From: Acidobacteriota bacterium
Lineage (GTDB): Bacteria > Acidobacteriota > Terriglobia > Acidiferrales > UBA7541
Direction: 5' to 3'
NCBI GenBank assembly: GCA_003223255.1
Contig: QHYJ01000050.1
Span: 12,781-47,800, forward strand
DNA: 35,020 bases
Shown here piece by piece: positions 16,354 through 23,688 of the stretch (position 1 is the stretch's first letter; each line of letters opens with the position of its first letter). The position numbers and the translations under genes were made by a program. Below the pieces are notes generated by a model that searched no databases, had not been told where the DNA came from, and was given only the letters and a program-made list of their open reading frames with translations.

Positions 16354-17385
16354 TTAGCGTACTGCGCTAATCTTATTTTTCGTTGAAGAGCTGAAATTCG
16401 CGGAGGTGCGCTTCCTTCGCGGAAGAGAGGACGTTGAGCCGCACAGGTGTGGCAGTTCACTCGAGGAAAATGCCCGGGGCGCACCCTGGGCCTTGCTACA
16501 ATCCCCTTCGGGGCATTTTCCGGACCTGCGTTCCTGCCGCAAAATTTCAAAGGCTTCTTCAGGCTTTAGGTCGTCCGGCACGAGTTGAAAATCAGTATCG
16601 CGCACCTTCTCCCTCACGGCGATGGTCTTGAAAAGCAGTGCCTTGCCGTTCATCTCGACATCGAGAAAGGTCAACTCCCAGTGTCGCGATCCCAGGTCTT
16701 CTTGCTGGACACGAAAGGTGCCGCCTTTGTCCAAATGCCCCAGCAGGCCCCAGCCGAATTTCACGTCACTGATCAATTGCCCCTCGATTTCTGCAAGGCG
16801 CTTCTGCTCGGGGTCGAGGAGCAGGCTTCCCTGCATATGGCGAAAAACTTGTGCGGCACGCCGGGAGGCGTGGAAGTCGGGATTGGGCGTGAATTTCAAC
16901 TTGATGAGGTTTCCCTGCATGCCGTCGTATTGAAATCGGAATGCGTCGGGGAACATTTTCAGCATATCCCGTTCCTGCTTGCCATCGTCCTGGCGTTTTT
17001 TCTGTTGTTGTCGCATCTGGTTCGGATCATTTAGCATTTTTTGAATGCGCTGATCCTCGGCCTGGCGTTCCGTCGGGCTCAGCTCCCGCCCATCCACTTC
17101 CAAGAGCCGATCAATTTCTCCGTCCTTTGTCTGACACACGCCAAAAAGTTTGTTCTCGCCTTGCTCTTCTCTCAGCTCACGGTAACACCACAAAGAATCG
17201 TCGTCGATCTCGGCCTGGATTTCGTTTTGCAAAACGTCTCGCGCTAGCCGGTTGGCATCCAACTCCAGGTTCGTGGGCGGCGCATTCTGGGTCTGGGCAG
17301 ACGCGAGAGAGCAAGCACTCTGGCTGAGCAAGAGCAAGATGGCGATTCCTAACATGCGCGCCGAAGATGTTCTCGCCAACCTCAT
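16354..17385 (-). CDS. Conserved secreted protein of unknown function
   Basis: This 343-residue protein starts at ATG 17385; a second ATG lies ten codons in. A signal peptide ends near 'SLASAQ'. The mature part is charged and helical in the first half ('LARDVLQNEIQAEIDDDSLW', 'QMRQQQKKRQDDGKQERD'), then mixed ('FRFQYDGMQGNLIKLKFTPN', 'FGWGLLGHLDKGGTFRVQQE', 'LFKTIAVREKVRDTDFQLVP'). It looks like a conserved acidobacterial secreted family, but I cannot give a function. The last 55 or so residues (after 'EAFEILRQE') turn Ser/Arg/Lys-rich. They overlap the inverted repeat at 16466-16520, so the native C-terminus has probably been replaced. It is followed by the GH2 pseudogene on the same strand after 45 bp. 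Confidence 0.7.
   Translation of the reverse strand: MRLARTSSARMLGIAILLLLSQSACSLASAQTQNAPPTNLELDANRLARDVLQNEIQAEIDDDSLWCYRELREEQGENKLFGVCQTKDGEIDRLLEVDGRELSPTERQAEDQRIQKMLNDPNQMRQQQKKRQDDGKQERDMLKMFPDAFRFQYDGMQGNLIKLKFTPNPDFHASRRAAQVFRHMQGSLLLDPEQKRLAEIEGQLISDVKFGWGLLGHLDKGGTFRVQQEDLGSRHWELTFLDVEMNGKALLFKTIAVREKVRDTDFQLVPDDLKPEEAFEILRQERRSGKCPEGDCSKAQGAPRAFSSSELPHLCGSTSSLPRRKRTSANFSSSTKNKISAVR
16466..16520. repeat. Inverted repeat with 10-bp perfect arms, possible REP/MITE-like element
   Basis: GAAAATGCCC (16466-16475) and GGGCATTTTC (16511-16520) are perfect inverse copies around a 35-base centre. The centre contains further GC-rich palindromic pieces (CCCCTTCGGGG at the right arm). It falls inside the 3' end of the gene at 16354-17385, where the protein loses its family-like composition. 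Confidence 0.55.
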
Positions 17386-17697
17386 ACGTCTCGAAGTTGT
17401 AACGGACGATGCCGATTCACCGAATCTTCAGGTGAGCCATTGCGCCATCATCTTGCCTTGTACCTACAATCCCATTGTAGCTGAGCCGGAGCAGAAGCGG
17501 TGGAGTAGGGCGACAAGTCGACTCACGGGCGATTTTGGCGATTGCAAGCGAAGCTTGATCGCACTGGGACGGCATTGCCGCCATTTCTGGCGCGTTTGCG
17601 TGTCTGCACGGCGATTGCCTGCAAGAATCGCTGAGAGTATATTGACCTGCGACCAAGAATGCGAAGTACACGTGCGCGAGGGGTCTGGGGAGGAAGT
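17386..17697. other. Divergent intergenic region with a small perfect hairpin
   Basis: This 312-bp stretch lies between the unknown secreted protein (minus) and the M28 peptidase (plus). The only clear structure is CTACAAT-CCC-ATTGTAG at 17464-17480, a 7-bp perfect inverted repeat that could be an operator or hairpin. No convincing promoter pair or small gene is seen. Confidence 0.4.
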
Positions 17698-19449
17698 GTG
17701 GCTAGAATCTGTACGTTTTTGCTGTGCTGCTTGATGTTCGTGGCGCTGCCGATCACCGCTCAGGCGCCGGGCATTTCGGATGTGTACGCGCAGATTCGCG
17801 CGGAAGAGACGAGCAACGCGAAGATCATGTGGATCATTCACGAAGTGGCCGACGTCTATGGGCCGCGCGTGACAGGCACGCCGCATCTGAAGGCGGCCGA
17901 CGATTGGGCATTGAAGACGATGGCGTCGTGGGGATTAGTGAACACGCATCTCGAGCCCTGGACCTTTCAGCCCCCCAGCGCTGCCACGGCCGTGCCGGGC
18001 TGGGAGAATATGGAACTGGTCGCGGAAGCGGTCGCGCCCTTTCATGGCCAATTGATGGTGAAGCCGCTGGCGTGGACGCCGAGCACCAAGGGAGTGGTGA
18101 CGGCGCAAGTGGTGCTGCTCGATCCACCGGGGTTGGTGCCACCGAGAGGGGGAGGCTTCAACTTTTTCGGAGGGCCGCCACCTCCTCCGGAACCCAAATG
18201 GGCTGCGCCGCCGATGCCGCCTGCGAAGAAATCCGAAGAACCCCAGCAGCCAACGCAAGCCGAGCTCGACGCCTATTTGAATTCCGTGAAGGATAAAGTG
18301 CATAGAGCAATTGTGTTTGTCGGCATGCACGTGGAAGTGCCCGAAGAAATGAATCCGGCGCCGATGCGGCGGTCCGAGGACGAATGGAAGACGCGATTGG
18401 GTCCCAATGCAAAGCCCTTTCGCTTTCCCGAGCAACCGAAATTGCCCGAAGGACAGTTAACGCGGCAAGAAGTCTCACGACAAGTGGATCAATTCCTCGT
18501 GGATAACGGCGCCCTGGTCCGTGTGAATGACGCGGGACGCGCGCACGGCATCATCATTGCTCAGCAGAACGCAACGTATGACTGGACGCGCGCGGTGCCG
18601 ACGCTGGTGATGCGCAACGAAGATTACGGGCGCATTACGCGCCTCATGGCCGACGGCACGCCGGTGACGCTGAAGATCAACATTCAAAACAAGGAGTATC
18701 CTGAAGGAACCACGGCCTATAACGCCATCGGAGAAATTCCGGGCACGGACAAAAAGGACGAGATCGTCATGCTCGGCGGGCATTACGACTCTTGGCACGA
18801 CGCCACAGGCGCGACGGACAACGGCATTGGTTCGTCGATGATGCTGGAAGCCGCGCGGCTGCTGGCGGCCGTCCACGTCAAGCCGCGCCGAACCATTCGC
18901 GTTGCGCTGTGGAGCGGCGAAGAACAAGGGCTGCTCGGCTCGCTCGCCTACGTGCAACAGCATTTTGGAAGCTTTGAGAACCAGAAGCTGGAGTACGCCA
19001 AGCTGGATACGTATTTTAATATTGATTCAGGCACGGGAAAGCCGCGGGGCGCAAGCGTCTTTGGGCCATCAGGCGCCGCGGACATGGTGCGGGACGCGCT
19101 GATGCCGTTTACGGATTGGGGCTTGGTCGGAGCGGTGGCCACGGATAGCCGCAGAACCGGCGGGACCGACAGCACGTCGTTTAACAACGCAGGCCTGCCG
19201 GGAATCGGATTGGCGCAGGACGCGTTTGACTATGGGTCGTTCACGCATCATACGAACCTGGACACCTACGAGCGCGTCTATGAAGAGGACGTGAGAGAGG
19301 GCGCGGTCGAAATTGCGTCGGCCGTTTACGCCATCGCCATGGCGGACCAGATGGTTCCCCGGTTTAAAAACTCCGAAATGCCGAAGCCAGTGCCGGAACC
19401 GGGACCAGGATCGCAGGCCACCAAAGTCCGCCACGTTCCTGCGCCGTAA
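17698..19449 (+). CDS. Secreted M28-family zinc metallopeptidase with PA-type domain
   Basis: This 583-residue exported peptidase starts at GTG 17698. I prefer it to the in-frame ATG 17659 because GGGGAGGAA stands directly before it and it gives a clean signal peptide ('ARICTFLLCCLMFVALPITA'). The N-terminal half contains the protease-associated insertion, with an unusual Gly/Pro-rich loop (about 158-185, including PPPPPEPK). The M28 core has all five zinc ligands: His362 ('GGHYDSW'), Asp374 ('TDNGIG'), Glu409 beside catalytic Glu408 ('SGEEQG'), Asp443 ('NIDSG') and His518 ('HHTNLD'). Aminopeptidase or carboxypeptidase activity on extracellular peptides is expected; specificity is not readable. 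It ends in a Pro-rich tail. It stands alone, divergent from the unknown secreted protein. Confidence 0.92.
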   Translation: MARICTFLLCCLMFVALPITAQAPGISDVYAQIRAEETSNAKIMWIIHEVADVYGPRVTGTPHLKAADDWALKTMASWGLVNTHLEPWTFQPPSAATAVPGWENMELVAEAVAPFHGQLMVKPLAWTPSTKGVVTAQVVLLDPPGLVPPRGGGFNFFGGPPPPPEPKWAAPPMPPAKKSEEPQQPTQAELDAYLNSVKDKVHRAIVFVGMHVEVPEEMNPAPMRRSEDEWKTRLGPNAKPFRFPEQPKLPEGQLTRQEVSRQVDQFLVDNGALVRVNDAGRAHGIIIAQQNATYDWTRAVPTLVMRNEDYGRITRLMADGTPVTLKINIQNKEYPEGTTAYNAIGEIPGTDKKDEIVMLGGHYDSWHDATGATDNGIGSSMMLEAARLLAAVHVKPRRTIRVALWSGEEQGLLGSLAYVQQHFGSFENQKLEYAKLDTYFNIDSGTGKPRGASVFGPSGAADMVRDALMPFTDWGLVGAVATDSRRTGGTDSTSFNNAGLPGIGLAQDAFDYGSFTHHTNLDTYERVYEEDVREGAVEIASAVYAIAMADQMVPRFKNSEMPKPVPEPGPGSQATKVRHVPAP

Positions 19450-19521
19450 AAGAGCGGCCAAATCCAAAGCAAATCTGGGCAAGGGCGGAATCGGATCAGC
19501 GAGCCGGGGCGCGCGGAGCTC

Positions 19522-19722
19522 TTACGCAGCCCGCTCCGCCGTCTCGTAAATCTGCTCAATCTTGTCCAAATCCCGCAAGAGCTGGCGTCCCCGGCGGCAA
19601 AGGTTCTTCCGCCGAGCCCATTCCATGCCCGCATTTTTGCACTTTCTACAGCGATAAAGGTGGCGGCTGGCCACTTCGAAGCTGCGTTCCGGGTCGAGTA
19701 CGATGAGTTTCTTGCGTGCCAT
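19522..19722 (-). CDS. Small basic CxxC protein
   Basis: This 66-residue protein has a Cys-x2-Cys pair (Cys25, Cys28 in 'YRCRKCKN') and a third Cys42 in 'NLCRRG'. It is strongly basic with a helical C-terminus ('RQLLRDLDKIEQIYET'). It may bind zinc or nucleic acid. The frame is open for a further 54 codons upstream, but ATG 19722 gives a compact protein starting 'MARKKLIVLDPE'. There is no strong ribosome-binding site. It is convergent with the peptidase gene (72 bp gap) and in tandem with the selenoprotein gene upstream (263 bp gap, no other feature seen). Real-gene status is moderately supported by its sensible composition. Confidence 0.45.
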   Translation of the reverse strand: MARKKLIVLDPERSFEVASRHLYRCRKCKNAGMEWARRKNLCRRGRQLLRDLDKIEQIYETAERAA

Positions 19723-19985
19723 GTCTTGCACACTGCCAGACTGCGCGCTTCGCCGCAACCTGTCCCATCGGGCAGGTAACGGCCAGGAGAGGCAGGGTTT
19801 TTCACGAAAATCGGCGTTTTTGGCGGATTCCATCGTGTTTTGCAATAGGAATGTGAACCGCATTCCCTGTAAAAAAATTTCCATCTTCCGTCAGCAGAAC
19901 CTCGACCTGGGGGTACATCTCCCAAGGGTCCTCAGCCGATTGGACTCAACGTCTCTCTTTTTTGAGGCTGCGAGTGCGATCGCTG

Positions 19986-21161
19986 TCAGGGTTTTTTGTC
20001 TCTTGGACTTCCGGCGGGAGACAGATCGGGAGGCGGGTAATAGGCTTTACTGCCGCCGGCCTTCTCGACTTCGTCCATAAAGGTTGTTCCATAGTCGCGC
20101 ATGGCATCGGAAAGCGCGTAGGCTTGACGCTTGTAATTCCAGCTCTTGGGATTCAACCGCTGGGCTTCTTTGAAATGCGGGATCGCCTCAGTCAAATGTC
20201 CCGATTTGTAGAGATGCTCGCCGAGCCCAAACTCGGCCGCGGCCAAAGCAATGTCGGGGTTATTCACCGTAAGTTTTTCGCGGAGCCGCTCTTCGCTCAT
20301 CGCGTAGATGCTTTGATTACCCTTTTCCGCCCAGTCGGCCAGGGCGTTGAGATAAGGCGCGGAATCGAGGCCGCTAAAATTCTTGAAGCGGTCGTCGACG
20401 AAGGCGACCTCGTTGGGTCGAACTATTTTCCCATGCTCGTCGATCCACACGCCTGTAGGAACGTTGACCATGTTGTAGAGCTTGGACACGAGATGCTTTT
20501 CGCCAATCAGAGCGGTATAGGTAGGATGGGCGGCGGTGATCCACGGCCCCGCGTCCTTTCCGCCGTTCGTGTCTTGCGCCACAGACGCGATCTCGAAATT
20601 ATGGTCTTTGAGCCGCTCATAAATTGCTTGCCAACCTGGCAAGTCCAGCCGGCACCCTCACCACGAAGCCCAAGTGACGAGCAAGACCTTCTTGCCTCGA
20701 AAATCCGAGAGCGAATGGAGCCTGCCGCTCATATCGGGAAGCATAAAATCCGGCGCCTTAAGAGACGACAAACCTTCTCTCTGGTCGGAACGCAATCCGA
20801 AGTACCAGGTGCGGAGCCCTTCATCCTGCGCAATGGGCTGCTGCACGAGATTCGCGAAAGCGACGAGATTAAACCAGGTCTTCCCAGAGCGCTTGCGCAC
20901 GAACCCCTCTTGTCGGACGCTGGGCACGGGAAAGCAGAGCTCATCGCGGCAAACGCCTTGCGGCTTCAACTCAAAGCCGGTGGCACGCTTGAGGTCAACG
21001 GTGGTAATCCAAAGGTGTCCTGCTTCTTCGTTGGCAGCATTGATTTCGCTTGCTTTGTCGTCGTAGATGATCGTGACCTTCGCTTGCCGGCCTTGTGCGG
21101 GAATGGGAGCCGCCCAAAGCACAAGTAAGAAAGCGCAGGCAGACAGTCTCCCCTTCATCAT
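19986..21161 (-). CDS. Predicted selenoprotein: secreted thioredoxin/TlpA-like protein with in-frame TGA (Sec)
   Basis: One minus-strand frame encodes 391 residues if TGA at 20660-20658 is read as selenocysteine (residue 168). ATG 21161 is chosen because it lies eight bases after AAGGAG; two other ATGs flank it. A signal peptide covers about 1-22 ('CAFLLVLWAAPIPAQG'). An N-terminal domain of unknown function (about 23-130, 'GHLWITTVDLKRATGFELKP') precedes a thioredoxin fold (about 133-290). The fold reads 'APDFMLPDMSGRLHSLSDF', 'VLLVTWASW', then Sec-Gly-Cys-Arg, 'LDLPGWQAIYERLK' and the cis-Pro segment 'VNVPTGVWIDEHG'. A helical, TPR-like tail ends it. TlpA/ResA proteins have Cys right after WASW, so the TGA replaces exactly the nucleophile. 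The frame is intact on both sides, and the true stop is another TGA. A thiol-redox role in the periplasm is expected. Confidence 0.8.
20629..20660 (-). promoter_or_regulatory. Candidate bacterial SECIS stem-loop
   Basis: Three bases after the TGA (20660-20658), minus-strand 20654-20629 can fold: UGCC pairs with GGCA, two G-U wobbles follow, one G bulges, then CUGG pairs with CCAG around the loop ACUUG. The position directly downstream of UGA, inside the coding sequence, and the GG next to the apical loop fit the bacterial SECIS pattern recognised by SelB. No selAB or selC gene is in the window. Confidence 0.6.
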
Positions 21162-21232
21162 TATCATTTCTCCTTCCAATTCCTCTCCGGACTTCCGTCT
21201 GCATCTCTAGACGTAAAACAGGCCCAATTTAT

Positions 21233-21250
21233 TCCAGGAAAATTCCTGGA
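21233..21250. promoter_or_regulatory. 18-bp palindrome upstream of the selenoprotein gene
   Basis: TCCAGGAA-AA-TTCCTGGA: perfect 8-bp arms around AA. It lies 72 bp upstream of the selenoprotein start codon, where a repressor or activator dimer site would be expected; it could also act on the divergent multicopper operon. Confidence 0.45.
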
Positions 21251-21623
21251 GAAACAGCCTAGCGGCCTTTCGCTGCCGGATCTTGTTGGTTTATGGCATT
21301 TCTACATTCGCGGCCACGTTCATAAATCAAAGAGCGCTGGAGTCACGTAAACTGCATAAAAACCCCTTAGCCTGTGGAGCACAAAAATGGAGATGGCTGG
21401 AGCAGAAGCGCCGTGTGAGTGCGCCGGAATGCGTGGACACCACATCGGGGAACTCTCGCGCGCGTCAAGAATCGGCCAGCGAGTGGTACTCAACGACTTT
21501 GTTTTAGGGAGGTGGTCGGTTGTTTCGAGTCGCAAACAGAAACCCGACCGGATTCGGCTCCATGGCGTCCAATAGCTGTTGAGAACGTTTCGTAGCGGAG
21601 CCGTCCCACTTCTGTCAGCCAGA

Positions 21624-21665
21624 CCCTCAGATTTCCGCAATGCCTGCCTCCCCGGCCCTCAGATT
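21624..21665. repeat. Spaced 10-bp direct repeat
   Basis: CCCTCAGATT at 21624-21633 and again at 21656-21665, 32 bp apart (about three helical turns), within the leader of the multicopper operon. It may be a regulator site or chance. Confidence 0.35.
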
Positions 21666-21912
21666 GGGCACCCGAAGGGAAATAGAAGACTAAGGTTTTC
21701 GCTACTACGCACCGCTCAATTACCGCGTTACTGCGTGACGAGCCTAGCGCCGCGACTGCCACCGCGAGATTCCACTGGTGCGATTCGGTTTCGTCGTTTC
21801 ACACGTTCTTTGTGGGAACTGCAGAGTGTGCGATTTTTTGCTTCTGCTCCGGCGGTGGCGTTGAGAACGCCGCAGCAAAGGGCGAAGCGCGCGAGTGCAG
21901 CAAGGAGGCGGC

Positions 21913-23676
21913 ATGGCTCGAGGAAGGATACTTTTTCGGTTCTGGCTGTTCGCGACGGTTGTGTGTGTGGCGAGTCTATCGGCGAACGCCCAGAGCCCGA
22001 CAGCGCAGGCGGGCGGTTCGTTCATGGTGCAGTGCCCCAGCACCACACCGCTTCACCCCAAGGCGATTTCCAATCCTACGATTACCGGGAGTAGTTCCGG
22101 CACTCCTTTGACGGAATCGGCAGAACCGGCTTACGCCGGCCCGGTGGTGACGACCGAGACGGTGGGCGGGGTGTCGCTGAGCTACACGCTCAACGGGGGT
22201 GCGGTCAAATGCCAGGAAATCTCGGGTGGGGACGGCTACATGACCGAAGCGGACGGGAACCAGACCTTCATGTTTTCTTTTGGTCCGCTGTCCGGGCTGG
22301 ACTTGATCAAGCACGGCCAGCCGGGAACGTTGTTCGCGGCGGATTTCAACAACCACTACAACAGCCCGACCCTTCCGAGCGTGTGCGGGCCGGCCGCGCC
22401 CGGGAATTGCTCGACCGCCGGGGCCGCGGGGATTTCTGGCAGCGGCAGCATCACGGACCCCACCTTTGATCCGGGTCGTCCCATCAGCTTGAACGGAGCG
22501 ATTGCCGATCCTGCCACTATCATGACCGTGGGCGTGCTGAACGGAAACATACCCGCGCCGTTGATTGCCTTTGATGAAGATGACGAATTTTTCCTTAGCT
22601 TGAGCAATGTGGGCATGATCATGCGCCCGGACTTGTTCGAGGAACATACCGTGCACTTCCACGGTTACCCGAACGCATCGTCATATTATGACGGCGTCCC
22701 GGATGCGACTTGGGCGATCAACATCGGCGGCAGCGCCACCTACTACTATTTGGCGCCTGACGCCGGCACCTATTTCTGGCACTGCCACATCACGCCGCCC
22801 GAGCACCTGCAGATGGGCATGGTGGGGCAGCTCTATGTGCGTCCGCGGCAGAACCGCGTGCCGGCGGGCACCTCGCTCTACACCGCGGCCACCACTTGGT
22901 ATCAACAGGATCTGCGGACTGCCTGTGTCAACACCGGCAACAGCAACGGCACCATTAGTCCGGACATTCTCTGCTCCACGCCACAACCGGCCATCAACAC
23001 GGGATTTACGCACGTGGCGGGATATAAGTACGCGTACGACGACGGTGATGGTTCTACACGGTACGACATCGACGTACCCATACAAATTCACGGCTTTGAT
23101 CCCAACTTCCATTTTGTAGGTATGACCTTCAACCCGGAAGGTTTTGCGGACATGAAGGACAAGTACTTCTTGCTGAACGGTCGCAGCTATCCGGACACGG
23201 TGGGCATACCGGGCTACGCCGGGGGACCAAGTACGGCAGCGGCGTCCTCTGCGGGCAGCCCCGATGCGGCTTCCAGCGCGATCGGGACCGAGGACTCCGA
23301 TGGGAGAACGCGTTTTTCGCAGCCGCTTCCCACCTTGATTACGCTTGACAGCCACGGAGGACCCGGTGGGACCGGCCAGCGGGCGCTGCTGCGCATTGCG
23401 GACCTGGACGTCACCGAATATCAAACCTTGGCTTCCTTAGGAATTCCCATGCAACTCGTCGGCTTCAACGCCAAGCTGCTGCGCGACCAGGCCGGCAACA
23501 ATCTGTATATCACCACGAACTCCATCACTCTGGGCGGGGGAGAGTCTTTGGATGTCATTCTCGATAGCACTGGCATTCCTCCGGGAACGTACTTCCTCTA
23601 CACGCCGAACCTGGATCACCTATCGAACGACGCCGAGAACTTCGGCGGGCTGATGACCGAAGTGGTCGTCAAGTAG
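21913..23676 (+). CDS. Multicopper-oxidase-like protein carrying the type 1 Cys and first trinuclear half (first gene of operon)
   Basis: This 587-residue secreted protein starts at ATG 21913 behind AAGGAGG, with a signal peptide (about 1-27). The copper motifs lie together: His248 and His250 in 'HTVHFHG', the characteristic 'DGVP' (260-263), then 'GTYFWHCHITPPEHLQMGM' with His290, Cys291, His292, His298 and Met301/303. This is the HxH plus HCH pair with a type 1 copper Cys. A second cupredoxin-like domain (about 385-585) has no copper ligands: where a second oxidase half would carry HCH, it has 'FLYTPNLDHLSND'. No HxxHxH motif exists in the protein. On its own it therefore has only half of a trinuclear cluster. 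The next gene begins 12 bp later and holds the missing half. Relatives near Geobacter OmpB/OmpC are suspected from style, not proven. Confidence 0.85.
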   Translation: MARGRILFRFWLFATVVCVASLSANAQSPTAQAGGSFMVQCPSTTPLHPKAISNPTITGSSSGTPLTESAEPAYAGPVVTTETVGGVSLSYTLNGGAVKCQEISGGDGYMTEADGNQTFMFSFGPLSGLDLIKHGQPGTLFAADFNNHYNSPTLPSVCGPAAPGNCSTAGAAGISGSGSITDPTFDPGRPISLNGAIADPATIMTVGVLNGNIPAPLIAFDEDDEFFLSLSNVGMIMRPDLFEEHTVHFHGYPNASSYYDGVPDATWAINIGGSATYYYLAPDAGTYFWHCHITPPEHLQMGMVGQLYVRPRQNRVPAGTSLYTAATTWYQQDLRTACVNTGNSNGTISPDILCSTPQPAINTGFTHVAGYKYAYDDGDGSTRYDIDVPIQIHGFDPNFHFVGMTFNPEGFADMKDKYFLLNGRSYPDTVGIPGYAGGPSTAAASSAGSPDAASSAIGTEDSDGRTRFSQPLPTLITLDSHGGPGGTGQRALLRIADLDVTEYQTLASLGIPMQLVGFNAKLLRDQAGNNLYITTNSITLGGGESLDVILDSTGIPPGTYFLYTPNLDHLSNDAENFGGLMTEVVVK

Positions 23677-23688
23677 GAGAGAGCCGCT

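Larger units (their letters stand above)
21162..21912. other. Long divergent intergenic region between selenoprotein and multicopper genes
   Basis: About 750 bp without a credible gene; several short open frames lack codon bias and ribosome-binding sites. Contents: an 18-bp palindrome at 21233-21250 near the selenoprotein start and a spaced 10-bp direct repeat at 21624-21665. No clear promoter could be assigned. Such a long leader before the multicopper operon could hold regulatory RNA structure, but I recognise no known riboswitch. Confidence 0.45.

Noticed and set aside
20658-20660. TGA read as an ordinary nonsense mutation splitting a thioredoxin gene
   Set aside because: Frame is unbroken on both sides, the codon lies exactly at the nucleophile and a stem-loop follows. 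A random nonsense change at this residue is possible but less likely.
19962-21128. 388-residue plus-strand open frame across the selenoprotein gene
   Set aside because: No family resemblance or ribosome-binding site; the minus strand has a signal peptide and thioredoxin fold. The shadow is open partly because the real gene is interrupted only by one TGA.
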